From positions 1-44,834 of the forward strand of contig JNEM01009957.1 in the NCBI GenBank assembly GCA_000697335.1: 44,834 nucleotides of DNA, read 5' to 3'. Positions within the stretch are counted from its first letter, which is position 1, and the number at the start of each line of letters is the position of its first letter. This stretch comes from Conidiobolus incongruus B7586. Taxonomy: Eukaryota; Entomophthoromycota; Entomophthoromycetes; Entomophthorales; Conidiobolaceae. Under the pieces are notes generated by a model. The model was given only the letters and a program-made list of their open reading frames with translations. It did no database searches and had not been told where the DNA came from. The position numbers and the translations under genes were made by a program. This document shows, piece after piece, positions 23,370-38,300 of the stretch.

Positions 23370-25042
23370 AATTAATATATAAAAACTAATAATTAAATAA
23401 TAAGTATATTATGATACAAGGTAAATGATTTGTATTTGATAAAATTTCATTAGAACTAGTCAAATTGATATTGAAAAAAAAATTAAAAATATATGGTATT
23501 AAACTAATAGATGTTAAATTTTCTTACATTAATTATATATTATAATTAAGTGATATTGATATGACGTTTTATAATATAATCATCTAGTTGTTATTAAATC
23601 GTAATTCAATTTATATTTTGATCTCCAACTCCACATTTTATAAGTATTATGGGATCAAAATATAATTCTAATTATTCAATAAAATCAAATTTGATTAAAC
23701 TTAATAACCAAATTTTTGAAATATTGTATTGTCATCATATATGAAATAATAACAAACCATGCACTATAATATATAAGATAAATAGATTATTTTATAATAA
23801 CTTTTTATATTGAGTAAATCGAATACTTAAATATGATTTAAGTTTGAAAATATTTTTTAAATATCATAACTTGTGGACTTGGGAAATTGGTTAAAAATAC
23901 GCCCCTATTTTTATAAAAATTTAAACTATTTGAAAAAATTGAATTGGTTATTATAATTATATTTAATAATAGATATATAATGGTTTAATTATATATTAAA
24001 AAGAGAATCAACAATATATATTTAATCTAATGTGTTTTTTATCAAAACTAAATTTATAAGTATAATTATTACTGAATGAAGTAAAAATATATAGTCACAC
24101 TCAATGTAATTTTTATATGGTAATTTATATTAAATATCTTAATGTTTGTTTAATATTTTATACTAAATTAACTATTCTTAATGATTCACAAATTAAATTT
24201 ATATATTTTATTAAAAATTGAGTTTACTCTCAGTAAATTTATAAACATTAATTTATAATTCAAAGTTAGCACTGCTATAGATAATTTATTTTTGAAGTTA
24301 TCACATTAATTAGTATATCAATATTGAAGTTATTATACTATAGATATTTAATATATCAAATTAACGTATTAATTAATATATAAATAAACGTTCATATAAA
24401 TCATAATCTTTTAATTTCGCTATACATTGAGATTTCTTATTACGTGATAGTTAGGAAAATTTTAAAATATATACATATATATATATATATATCATTTTAT
24501 AATAAAAATAAAAATGTATAATATATAAATTATATTAATATTTAAACTATTCAAATTTATTAAGTATTAAAAATCATTATATAATTTAATAATTGTAATT
24601 AATTCTAATTAAAATACTCATTAATTTTCTAGAAAAAGTTAAAATAAAAAATAATGAGAAATATAATTAGAATTTAAAAATTATTTATAAAATTATTAAT
24701 TCATCTAATATAATAATCTGTATCAGAAATACAATAATATATATTGCCCTCATTTATAACTAATTATCTTAAATTATTGTAAATTATTTTAAAGTGATAA
24801 GTTTGAACTGAAACAGAAATATTGAGTAATTGGCATATATAATTATATATAAAATTACATTTTTTTAAATTAAGTAATAAAATAAAGAAGGTAATTGATA
24901 TTTTTTATATTTTCAATGAAAACTAAATATAGAAAAAAAATATCTTGATAAATTAAATGAATTAGAAATAATGAATTATTGGATTAAAATTGTAAATATA
25001 TTTTTGGAAAATGTTATATTTCTAAAATTAATTAATATTTAA

Positions 25043-25077
<35 letters not shown>

Positions 25078-25331
25078 TTTTTTATAATTCAATCAATATG
25101 ATTATTATATTAAAGAAAAAATAATTAATATAAAATGAATTATATCTTTTAATTAAAAGATTTAACAGAGTTATTGTATTCTTAAAGTAATTGGACCAAA
25201 TTACCAATTAGAATTATATGAGTTTAATGTCCAATAAATTTGACCTACGTTGTAAATTTGAATAAGTATATAAAGTTAATATATTCATCCAATATATTTA
25301 ATTGTTGACATTAAATAAGATAATATCAATA
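23370..25331. other. AT-rich spacer between RCF1 and PDI
   Basis: 1,962 bp between two divergent starts. It contains (AT)n at about 24473-24492 and an (AAT)11 run at 25044-25076. No gene or clear promoter element seen. Confidence 0.6.
25044..25076. repeat. (AAT)11 microsatellite
   Basis: Eleven perfect AAT units, about 255 bp upstream of the PDI start codon. Confidence 0.95.
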
Positions 25332-26642
<1,311 letters not shown>

Positions 26643-29600
26643 TTCAAATCATCCGTATCAATTCTAATTGTAAAATTCATTGAGCTTTATTTCTGATCTG
26701 TTTAATAGTATTGTTTCTAATATAGCTAATATCAGCTTTATAAAGTTACCTTGATTACAATACTTCCTTTAAGTGAAAAATTCTTGATAGATTCTATTAT
26801 AATTACAAAAATTAAGTACCTAAAACAGGAATTTTTCTATAGGTTATCAAAAAGATATTTGACTTTTTTCCTAGATTTTTAACTTAATCAAATGCACCTT
26901 GTCTAATTAATTTAAAAATGAAATTATGTTATTATTTGTATTGTTTAACTTTTGTAGTTAGAGTGTATTATAATATTGAGCAAAATAATTAAAAGTCCAA
27001 AAATCAATTTTTCAGTATAGGCACCATCGTTTGAAAATTTCTCAGATCACTTAATGTCCATTGTTATTATTTCAATTTCATCTTACTTTAGATTAATGTT
27101 AATTTAAAAGTGAATGTTGAACATGATATTATTTTGCATAAAATGAACAGTAAAATTACTTCAATGAAAAGCTTTAAAAACAATGATTATTAATATCAAT
27201 TACAAATTTTTGGTTTTCTCCAATAATTTTCTAACCAAAAAAGACCATTTCACGTAGCTCAAAATATTAATAATTATTATACTTGATCAAACAAATAGAT
27301 AAAATATGATTTAATTAATATCGTATATATGTTTGATGAAATATATAATACTATTTTGTAAAATAATGTAAATGAATATTAAAAATACTAAATTAAACTT
27401 CAATGCAAAATTGGATTTTTTTAATAGTAATATATTTAAAAATTATTGAATCAATTTGTAGGCTATAATTTATAATATATATTTTTTGATTATATTATAA
27501 CATTATTGCTTCTATTCATAAAAATATATATATGGAAAATTATTAATTATTTATTTTTATATGTATTATTAATGATTTATAATAACTATTGTTTTTGATT
27601 TGAAACCAATAAAATGCTTGGATTTAAAATTGTCAAAATATAAATTGGTTTTATAGCATAAATCCATTGTGTTAGTATATTTAATTCAAAAACTATAAAA
27701 TTTATTGAGATATAATTTTAATTCAAAATAAGAATAAATTGAGAGCATTATAAGCTTATTAAGTTATAGCTCATATTTGAGAAACAGTTATAATCTCTTC
27801 AATTAATTATTAATTTAGAAATATTTTAAAATTTTAACATCATATTAATTTTAAGTAATTTGAAATAAAAAATTCGATTTTTATTGAATATTATGTAAAC
27901 AATCAATTCAATAATGAAAATGCATATAAATCAGTATAATTATTCAATCCAAGTAGATTTTTAGCGTCATTTCTCTCTTACTGTTCCAATTAAATGTGAT
28001 GATTATTAGGAAATTCTAAACTTTGTAAATATTATAGGCTTAATCAAAAATTAAACTCAGGAATTCAGTGTAATTTTTTAATAGACACAATAATGTAAAT
28101 AGCACCTTAATATTACCAAAACTATTGATAACAAATATATTCATTAAAACATATATTTTATAATATTCACCCAAATCAACTGACAAACTTGATATATTTT
28201 GATAATATCTACATAAAATAAAAATGATACCGAAGATAAATTGATTCATAATTATGGTATAAATATCAACCACCAAAACACAATCCAATCCATTAACTGA
28301 ATTATGCAATCCATTGCATCTGAAATATTGAGGTAATTTACACTTTATCCACACCAAAAAATAGCGCATTTGTCAATATTCATATTCCAATAAAAATCAT
28401 GTTTTTTATTCGAATCGAATCCATTTCAAATACCTATAAAATTCAATTTCTATATTTATCAATCAAATAATTTGAGATTTGATTATAATACTTGATTCAA
28501 TTAAAATTACTCATATCTTGTAAATCACCATAAAGTTTATTTATTTGCAATCTTTTATTATTCCAAGCTGAATAATTTAAATATATTAGATTAATATTTC
28601 AAATTTTTCTCAATATTATATTAAAATCTTAAAATATTTTTAATATTTATTAACTTTATATATATATAAAATATGATAATAGAAATATTACCTAATTTAG
28701 TAAAAAAAATTATCAAATTTTGTTTTTTATAAATTCGTTTGTTTTAAAAATTAGGTAAAAAATTTATTGAATTTTTTAACCTTATTGATTGATACTAATT
28801 CATGCTAAAAAGATGTATTATTAATATATAACATATAAGTTAATAATGTTTATCTTTTTAAAAATAATTACCCTAATAACTCTATGTATTGAACTATTAT
28901 TAACTTTTCCCTGTACTTATTAATTATAATATTTGATTAAATTTATTAAATAATTTAAATTTAATAAGAATATAAAAAAAATTAAAGTTTCATTTTTATT
29001 TGTTTGAAGATAAATAATAAATAAATCAATTAATAATTATTCATTTTTATTTTAAATTCAATAATATATAATAGAAAAATAATAATAAATTAAATATGAA
29101 TTAATTATTAATTGATTTATTTATTATACTACATGAAATAATATAGTAGCAAAGTTATAAAATGAGAAATGGACTTATATTTATGATAAAATAACCTAGA
29201 ATTATTGGTGAAAAATACTAAGTATCCGATCAAAATTTCAATGAATTGATCAACTAAATTTATTTTAAGTTAAATATAACTATTAAAATTAAATGGTAAT
29301 TAATTTTTAAATTAAATTCTTATTAACCAATTAAATATTAAACCCCTATTAAAATCCTAGTTTTTAATATGATTTGAATATTTACTCATTATGACATCAA
29401 TCAATTTGTTATCTTAAAATTGAGATATATAGTTAAAGATATCTTTATATTGAAAATCAATAAAAAACGGTATTAAATATATATATATATATAATTTAAT
29501 AAATTGATGAATTTGGATACATTCATTTAATAAAATAAAAATGAATAATATTGAAATTAATTTTAAATTAATAAAAAATTGTCATTGGATAACATTTTGA

Positions 29601-30189
29601 AACCAAATTAAAAATTAAAATGCCATTGTCGGATAAATTTTCAATTTGATTGAATAATTGCTTATTCTTCTCCATGTATGTAAGCAAAAAACGTGATAAT
29701 ACTTGGTATTAGTTCTCCATTCAATCTAATAATACTCCATCATTATAACCTTTTGGTTTCTTAATGCTTATCAATACACCATTGATCACTCTGTTAATCC
29801 TCACCTTTTTTATCAAGAGAAATCAACTCAAAATGAAGCAAATGCAATACAGGCTCACCTTATACCTCACACTTCAAATTAACTCACTTCAATTCTCCCA
29901 CCCCTTTTTATTGGGTCGAACATTGTCCTAAATATACTAAAATAACAAATAATAGTGTATGATTGACCCATGCAAAAAGTTAATATTAAATATTTATATT
30001 CAAATGAAAATAATACAATAAATATGTGATTACTAATAATGATATAATTATTTATTTTGGGAATATTTAATTTTTTTAAAGATTAAAGTGGTATACAAGA
30101 TATACACAATACAGTAAAATATATTGTATTATATCAAGATAGCTTGATATAATTGAATTGAATCTAGTGAGATATTCAAAATATCTTCT

Positions 30190-30250
30190 TGATACAGGGA
30201 TAAGACCCCAAGATTATCGTTAGATCTCTTGCAGAGAGACCCTTGGTAAT
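30190..30250 (-). other. Nested inverted repeats in the probable 3' UTR
   Basis: On either strand, CCAAG...CTTGG encloses TCTCT-TGC-AGAGA, a possible two-level hairpin about 350-400 nt past the stop of the phosphatase subunit gene. Local composition is less AT-rich than the surroundings. It could be an mRNA structure or 3'-end signal; no known RNA family recognised. Confidence 0.3.
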
Positions 30251-30300
30251 TATTAATTTTTAACGCTTGTATAAATTGATAGAAGTCAATTTAATCCAAG

Positions 30301-30326
30301 CTCCTCCTCCTCCTCTCCCCCCCCCC
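30301..30326. repeat. (CTC)n plus C10 tract (G-rich on the minus strand)
   Basis: CTCCTCCTCCTCCTCT followed by ten C. On the minus strand, the sense strand of the neighbouring phosphatase subunit gene, this is ten G then repeated AGG, a potential G-quadruplex about 270 nt downstream of its stop. Such a G-run is striking in so AT-rich a region. Confidence 0.85.
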
Positions 30327-30598
30327 AATTAAAAGAAGAATAATACAAGATATAAGAATAGAATGAAAAGTTGAAAGTATGTTCGTTAAAATAACCAGTA
30401 TCTAGCGTGAAATCAACACACAGTAAGTAGTAATAAGTAAGGATTGAGATAATTATATAGATGTTGTGGACATTAGAAGTACAAAATAAGGAATGCTTGA
30501 GAAGCTTCAGCAATAGGAAGCTGGGATAAAGTATAGACCGAAACGCCGCAATTCACCAAATATATGCTCTTGAAAAACACTTTCAGCCACTGGATTAT

Positions 30599-31744
30599 TT
30601 ATAAAACAGGTGGAGAACGATTGGAAAATTCGTCAAGGGTGATATAATCAAAGAAACTGGATTGTGGCTTAGCCCATCCGAAGGAACTGAAGTGTGATCC
30701 GTATGACACGGGGCTACAGCCAAATGAGCCAGCTGAGGTTGGACTGGAGCTATATGGCAAGAAGGGAGAAGAAGTGTATTGCTGAGTTGGGTTTTGTGGA
30801 GTGGGGGCAATTTCGTTAGGGGTTGTAACGGGTGTAGGAGCATTGAACATAGAGTAAGTATCAAGCTTGACACTTCGTCCAAATCCAGGGGTGGAGCGAG
30901 TACTGAATGAGGATTTGAAGTCATAACGGGCATGGAATGGACTTTTGTTCGAAATATAATCTGGGGAAGATCCGAGAGAGTTTTCGAAAGAAGTTTTGCG
31001 AGTAATAGGAATAGGAACAGTGACCACATCAGGATCCACTTGAACTTCGGGACTGATATCAGCACAATAATCTCGATGATTATTGTTATCCCAATGATCA
31101 ACTCCATTGACAGTGTACTTGATAGCAAATTTCAATTGATACTTAGCAGTTGGATCTTCACTATGTCTGTATTCTTCTGGAATGCTGAGACAGAATTCAA
31201 ATTGGTCCTGATCCAATTGATCTGGATAAGTACGAGGATGAGAGCGAATATAATGGGCATCAATATGTGAAAATGAGCCCCAGCTATCAAGAGAATATCT
31301 AACAACAACATTCTTTTCAAACCCATAATTCTGAACGCGAATTATTCCAAAAATACAATAACTCTCTTTGTCTAAGCGAAGAGATTCCAAAACAAGTGCC
31401 CTATCATTAGGAAGAGATCTGTTGTTGGAAGGGAAGTTATTACACTTGAGAGACATAGGAGTAAAACCACTGACTGAGAGAGGGCATTTGGAATGATCAA
31501 AAGAGCGAACTTTGGTAAGCTGAGGGTTGAATTGAACCCTTCTGTCTGTCTGCTTGGGTGAAGTAGTAGAGCGAAGAGCAGATTTGACGATTTCTCCTGA
31601 TTTTTTGCGGATAATGGCGGGGGAACTAAGAGAAATAGACATTTTGATGTTGTTTGCTGTAGTAGAAGCTTTTGGAGAGACACTTAATTGCTTTGAAAGA
31701 AGAGAAGGGCGATAATTAGTTTGAGTAGTGAATGTTGAACTCAT
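30599..31744 (-). CDS. Protein phosphatase 1 targeting subunit with CBM21 domain (Gac1/PPP1R3-like)
   Basis: Single exon, 381 residues. It brings PP1 (Glc7) to glycogen, promoting glycogen synthase activation. The PP1-docking RVxF motif is seen as RRVQFN (RVQF at 69-72). The CBM21 glycogen-binding domain covers about 118-228: LESLRLDKESYCIFGIIRVQ, VVVRYSLDSWGSF, QFEFCLSIPEE, KFAIKYTVNGVDHWDNNNHRDY. The WDNN(N)xxxY block (218-226) is the family signature. The N-terminus is Ser/Thr-rich and basic; the C-terminus (240-381) is Ser/Pro/Phe-rich and disordered. Yeast relatives are Gac1, Pig1, Pig2 and Gip2; I cannot assign one-to-one. CCCCT/AGGGG stress-type motifs at 31797, 31914 and 32177 lie upstream. 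Confidence 0.93.
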   Translation of the reverse strand: MSSTFTTQTNYRPSLLSKQLSVSPKASTTANNIKMSISLSSPAIIRKKSGEIVKSALRSTTSPKQTDRRVQFNPQLTKVRSFDHSKCPLSVSGFTPMSLKCNNFPSNNRSLPNDRALVLESLRLDKESYCIFGIIRVQNYGFEKNVVVRYSLDSWGSFSHIDAHYIRSHPRTYPDQLDQDQFEFCLSIPEEYRHSEDPTAKYQLKFAIKYTVNGVDHWDNNNHRDYCADISPEVQVDPDVVTVPIPITRKTSFENSLGSSPDYISNKSPFHARYDFKSSFSTRSTPGFGRSVKLDTYSMFNAPTPVTTPNEIAPTPQNPTQQYTSSPFLPYSSSPTSAGSFGCSPVSYGSHFSSFGWAKPQSSFFDYITLDEFSNRSPPVL

Positions 31745-32300
31745 TTTGACCAGGTAAAATTTTAGTATGGACTAGTGAAGAGAAATATATAATACAAGGG
31801 GGAAGAGAAAAGAAATATTTTAGTTTTTGTTATTGAATATCTGTTTACAAAGAAACAGAATTGAATCCTTTGGATTGGAAAGAGATAATAATCTCAATTA
31901 ATGCGATACAACAAGGGGCTATTTATACCCAAAAATATTTGCGAATAATTCACATTTTGCCAACCCAACAATCAAGATTTCCTTCCACCCTTCAAACCAA
32001 ATCTAATCCGGTTCCACTAGATAAGTAAAGTGAGGAGAATCTATTTGATAACAACTCATATCTTATTAATCTGGCCTAAGAAAGTAATGAAACTTAGTAT
32101 TTATCTGATACATCAAAATTATTTGATCGACCCCACCCAATTAGGAAATCGAATCGAATTCTCCCCATTCGAACCACCCCTTAGTCATGTCTTTATCTAT
32201 ATCCCCAACACACTCGCAGGAAATAACTTGAAACGTTTATCAATTGTAAGCCAAAGACAATGGGTTAATTTAGTTTAGCCATATCTATTTAATCAACTAA
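31745..32300 (-). promoter_or_regulatory. Promoter region of the PP1 subunit gene with STRE-like motifs
   Basis: Less AT-rich than the following desert. AGGGG/CCCCT cores occur at 31797-31801, 31914-31918 and 32177-32181. A TATTTATA-like box adjoins the second one (about 31921). STREs drive glycogen genes in yeast; using that rule here is inference. The plus-strand open frame at 32030-32278 has no recognisable domain and I do not call it. Confidence 0.4.
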
Positions 32301-35300
32301 GTTTTTTTCTAATATTGGTGATGAAACTCTTAGTCACATTTTATAGCACTGCTCTACACCTGTCTCTCGTTGCTTATCAAAGTATCTTGTTACCAAATAC
32401 AAGAGATAATAATTAACATCCTCCAGTTGAAATACACTTGTTGTTTTAAGTGTGTTTTAGCGATACTATAAACTATATAAAATACAAATATTGAATTTTG
32501 AAATCTTCTCAATCAAGATTGTTGATAACGTGATCAGAATAAAATAAAGCTAATCATTCTCAAAAAATTAACAAATCAGGAAATTAAGAAATTTGGATGA
32601 AATTTGTGTGGAATATCAGATTTCCTAATTAAGACAGATCATAATCAAGAATAGGAATTTTTTATTGGTTTCACAAACGATAAGCAAAACTTAAATTGAT
32701 CTATTCTAACACAAAGCGAACAAACCAAATTAGCTCCAACTCATAGATAAACTTTCTCTCTCTTTTGCAACAGTCGAATGGACTATATTAATATATAAAT
32801 ATATAATATAATTATTAGAATCAATAAATTTAGACTATGATTTATCATCTCACTTAGCTTAATTCAAGGAGTTCTTTAGTATCTTAAAGAATATCAGAGC
32901 AATATCATTAAGGGGCATATTAATTAGCAGATTATTTAACTTAAACCCTATAGAGTGATTGATAAGAATGATTGTGGTTTGTTGAAACTAGCTCAATTAA
33001 CTGAATATGAAAATGATTTGCCTAGAAACAATGACGAAAGATCCGGGCTGATTGATTGAAAAATACGCTAGCAAATAGTCCTTATTATCTCAACATTGAT
33101 TAACCCCTGCATCATTCATTAAAATCGTTTATCAAAACCAATTTAATATTAATCTCCTCACTTCATTGTATTCATATCAAAATGTTTAATCGATAAATTC
33201 TATTTATGAATATGGAGAATAATTGTAGTATAGGCATTAATTCAATTTAATATATGAACATATCATACTTTATGATATTTATATTAACTAATTAAATTTT
33301 AATACCATCCCTTTAATCACATTATCAACTCTAATAATAATATAATCTAGTTTGGATCAAATTAATGAAAATTATTAATGAATCAAAGTATTTATAGCAA
33401 CAAACACTAAATTTTGAAGTTGTGTAATTTAAATAAAATTCTCACATTCACTATCAATTCTTTATTAATAAATTTGAATGATTTCATACCATCTTATCAT
33501 TCGAATATCTTTGATAATGTTGAGTGAGAACAACATAAATATATTTATAACTACTTTAGTATTTAGTTGTTTTTGTTCAGTTTTCAATAAAAGATTAATA
33601 TATTAATATTATAATGTATTCATATTGATTATGAAGCCTTATCAAAATCTGATTAAAATTGTGTAAACAAAATAAATTCCCTTAAGTTACACATATCATA
33701 TCAATAAAATCTTGATACTGAACAATTTCTGATACTCATCCAATATTCCACTGATTCAGCATTTCTCACTATTTTCAAAAATAAAAATTCAAATTACCTT
33801 AATAATATATATTATTATCTTAAAATTTCCATTCAATATCTGATATATTTTGATACCAATTGATCCCTTGCATTATTAATATTCTAACTAGTAAAATATT
33901 ATTCAACTATAAAATTCATAAAAACTAAATAATAATTCGTCAAATTAGTCAATAATTAGGAATTATATAATTAAATAGTAATATAATCGCCCATTATTTA
34001 AATGAATTATGTTTGATTAATTTAAATGTATTAATTTAATGCTATGAACCGTATAATTAATAATTCCACATAATTTTAATTAAAAATTTATTTGTTGGTT
34101 CAAATTTTAATAACTAAAATAAGAATTAATTAATACTACCAAATAATTTAATTATGAAACAATTATTTTTCACTTTAAATCTCTAATATTATTCATTTTA
34201 AATAAAATTTTATCAAACTTATCTTTATGGAAATATAAGAACCCGAATCTTTATACTCATCTTATAAAGTAATTAATTCATCAAGGGCAACAATTGAACT
34301 CAATTTGATATGGTATGGGAATTAAATGTATATTCTATCATTTTGTTATTATTTTTTTCTTTATATTTCAATGGATTTAATAGTTATCAATCCTATTCCA
34401 ATGTTGTCAATTTATAGTGGACTATCTTCTCAATTGTCCATTACCTTATCAAATATATCGATATTTTATATTGTTATTGTTATTAATCAACCCTATGTTT
34501 ATAACTAGGTTTTATATTTGTCATTTATAATGAATATATTTAAAATATCAATTCAAGCTCCAATTTCCAATTCGAAAAAATCACCTCAAACTAATAATAC
34601 TATAAATACTGTAACACTAATAAAGACAAAAATATGCTTCGTTAACTATCAGTGCAACATTATATGCCAATTATACCTAATATATTATTCTATATTTTAT
34701 CACACTATAACTTTCATTAAATTGTCCCATTAGCAAATTCTCATCATGTCATACTATGCCTTATCTTTACTATTGGTTAATATTGGATTCTTTTCAATTT
34801 TTTTCAGATACTTATCTAATGTTTTAGATAAGGATAACTTTAGACTTCATATTAACAATTCGAATCGTTTCAAGTTAAGATATTTGTTTGTTATCAGATT
34901 GATTTTTTTGAGTATTATTTTTATTATTAATTACTAATAATAATATGATTAATATTAGTTTTACTCAACAATATTATCATTAAAATTTCAAATTAATACT
35001 CTAACATAATCAATTTAAAATAAAACTTTGAATTGATATTTATGATAAATTGCGCAAATTAAATTAAATTATCTTTAACTCAATATATATAATATTTAGT
35101 TCGGAATTGTCTAAAAATAGTATAATGTGCGAAATATTCTTTTCTTAGTGATACAAAAAATCTTACAAAAGTAAATATTCAAATAAGATAAAATATAAAT
35201 AATATTTCAAGGATTTGATAATAATAAAATTGGTATAAGATTATAATATTTCTTTATATTAACTATTTAATAACTGTTGAATCTATTTTCAATAGTGTAT

Positions 35301-38300
35301 TTAATTTAATTATTTAATTATTCTCATTCTAAATTTAAAATAATTTATTATTTCTTTTAAAATCAAAGATTTAAAATAACCGAAAGTTTTTATCATATGA
35401 TATTCTAATAGTTATAATATTTATCACTGTGTTAAATTTTTATGGTGTGTTGATGATAATGTGATTTTATATTGAGTGATAATTTGCTATAAGCTTAAAT
35501 AAAAAAATTAATGCTTTTGATTACAAATTACCTTGAAATTAAATTTAATTCAATTGAAAAAACAATGACCAGAATGAAAATTTTGAATCTATCAAAAACA
35601 AATAACCGAATATATTCTAAGCTTAATTATATATCCCAGTTACAATTACAATTACAAAATTTTAATTTTTCATCATGTTAAATCATTCACAAAATAAAGT
35701 ATTAAAAAACAAATCAACTTTAACTATAATAACTACTTTGAAATATATTTTTATTCAGCAATATATAATATCAACACTTTATTATTAGTAATATTTTTAA
35801 TTGATGAATTTATATAATTCACATTCTTTTAATTAATATTTATATTGTTTAATCATATAATGCACTTTAAAAAATTATAGTATTTAGATAGACATAAATC
35901 ATATCTAAACAAAATTTTTTTTCACCTTTAATAATGTATTATAATAAAAGTATAATGGGTTTTATAAAATAATTTTGGTCTAATTATATTCTTACAAATA
36001 TATAATTCATTTTCCAATTTATTTGAATAAAGTTGATTAACGATTTAAGCCCATCTATTTGAATAATATTGAAATGCCAAATCATTAAAAGAAATACTTT
36101 AAAATGTCTAAATATGAATATCTATGAATTATTAGATAAAAATAGTTGAATATGACATCATATTATCTATTCATTAATAAAAATCTATTGGAATAATATA
36201 ATTTGAAATACAAAATTATCTTAATTTACATATAATTATTACTCATTGTATAATAAATTTTTATAAACTATTCATTTGGTATAAATATAATAGTGAATAA
36301 ATTTATATCTATATTTCTTATTTCATTTTTTGAATTAGCTTCTTATGATATGGCCTTATTTATATAAAATAATATAAGTATTTTTTTCAAAATGAATTTA
36401 AGTTTATAATATAAAGTTTTAATATATTACTGTTTATGGTTTATGGTTTATAGTTATATATTAAATGAAATATTATTATTTTTATTACTTTTTTAATTGA
36501 TTTATCAATAGTTTTTAAAATTTTATGACAATATTATATATATTAATAGAAATTGATAAAATTTAAGATTAATATAAAATTCATACTTTAATAACTATAG
36601 ATAATCAAGGATATATATATATATATATTATAATTATTAATATGAATTAATTTTTTAACAGTTTATAAAATAATTAAATAATATCCATAAATATTTATTA
36701 AAGTAGTAAAACTTAATATTATGTTAAATTACATTTGACAATTAGAGTTAAATTAAATATTAATATTTATCAAAAAATTTCCATACTAATTATTTATATT
36801 TTTTAAAATCAAATTAAAATATATTAAGCAATATATTCATATATGGTTTTTAATTATTTATGATAATCAAAAATATAAATATCCTACTTTCAATAGTTGT
36901 TAAATATATTTTTAGAGTTAAAATTATATAATATATCCAAGTCTTGAGTCCAATAATATTTGGTCAAAAAATATTGATAATGACTTTAATTAAAAAAGCA
37001 GGATTTAATATCTTATTAAATATCAAGCTTTATGGTGAATAGCCATATTATATAATAATTTTTCGAGTATTTAAACTATAAATGGTTTTTAATTTATATT
37101 AAAGAAAAACTTTATCCTAATTTTTAATTAATAATTTATAATTTATATGATTTTGAGGAATATTGTAAGTATTTTATATATTATATATATATATTAATAA
37201 TATGGATAAGTATTGAAATTTATTAAGTTCATCAATAGGTATTAATTTTAATAAAATTAAATAATATATATTTTATAAAATATCAGTAAATTAAAAAAAA
37301 TTATTAAATCATGAATAGTTAATTTTAATATTAAAGTTATTTTAAAATAATTAATCAAAATAAAATATTTATTTGTACGATATTTTTATATGAGTAAATC
37401 CTTGTTTGTATTAATAATTTAATAAAAATGGTAATCTAAGAGATTAATTTCTGTGATAAGTTAAAACTAAATATAATTTTAATATGTGAATAATAATATA
37501 AAAAATATATATTATAAAATCATTAAACTTTTATCTTTGTGGAAATTAGTCTAAATAATACATATTCTATAATAGAATAATATACAAATGTTGAATCATT
37601 TTAAATAATTAATTATAAATAAAAATAATTAAGTTTGAATCAATAATAATTAACAAAATAATTATCGGTTAAAAAATGTCAAAAGACTAGTTTTCAAACT
37701 ACTTATATATAAATTCCATGCTTAATATTGACTGTTAAAGTTAATTTAATCATATAAATACCCTTAATTTGCCTAATAAATATGATTCTTCTCTTTCCTC
37801 TCAAATTTTACTATTTTTTGATTTTTTTGGTTAATCACTATTATTTCTTAATATTAAAACTATGCCTACCAATATTATACTGTATATTGATACTATCTAC
37901 TTTTAATATAATTATATTAACTAATATATTCGAATCTTAAATAAACTCACATATATATTAAATTTATTACATTATCGCCAATTTGAGGCTTCCTTTGTAC
38001 TATGTTGACTTTATTACCTACTACTGTTACAAAAGATATAAGGTTTAAATAGAAATAATTCACTTATATACTTTAAAAATTAAAAGTGATATATATTTAA
38101 AACTAATGTAAAAAATTCAATATTAAATATATTACTATAAATATTTGAAATTATTTATAAAATTTATTTTTTTGATTAATTTAATCAATTAAAAAATATA
38201 TTTTGAACATATTAATGAAAAGTTGCAAATATTTTAAATAAATATATATAGTTGGTTTGTTTGGAAATTTAGTTTAAAACTAATATAAATAATTTTGATC

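Larger units (their letters stand above)
26643..30598. other. Long AT-rich spacer between PDI and the PP1 subunit gene
   Basis: About 4 kb, very AT-rich to about 29640. From there composition is more mixed, and the right end (30180-30598) likely contains the 3' UTR of the minus-strand phosphatase subunit. The minus-strand open frame at 28040-28369 is Ile/Tyr/Phe/Cys-rich with no domain. No gene supported. Confidence 0.55.

Noticed and set aside
28040-28369. Minus-strand open frame of 109 codons in the PDI-PP1 spacer
   Set aside because: Composition is Ile/Tyr/Phe/Cys/Asn-rich as expected from AT-rich DNA; no domain, no codon bias like the real genes.
32030-32278. Plus-strand open frame of 82 codons upstream of the PP1 subunit gene
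   Set aside because: Slightly higher GC than the surroundings, but no recognisable domain, and it overlaps the likely promoter region.
34326-34937. Three successive plus-strand open frames of 60-71 codons in the gene desert
   Set aside because: Hydrophobic low-complexity translations with no shared frame, splice logic or recognisable family; consistent with chance.
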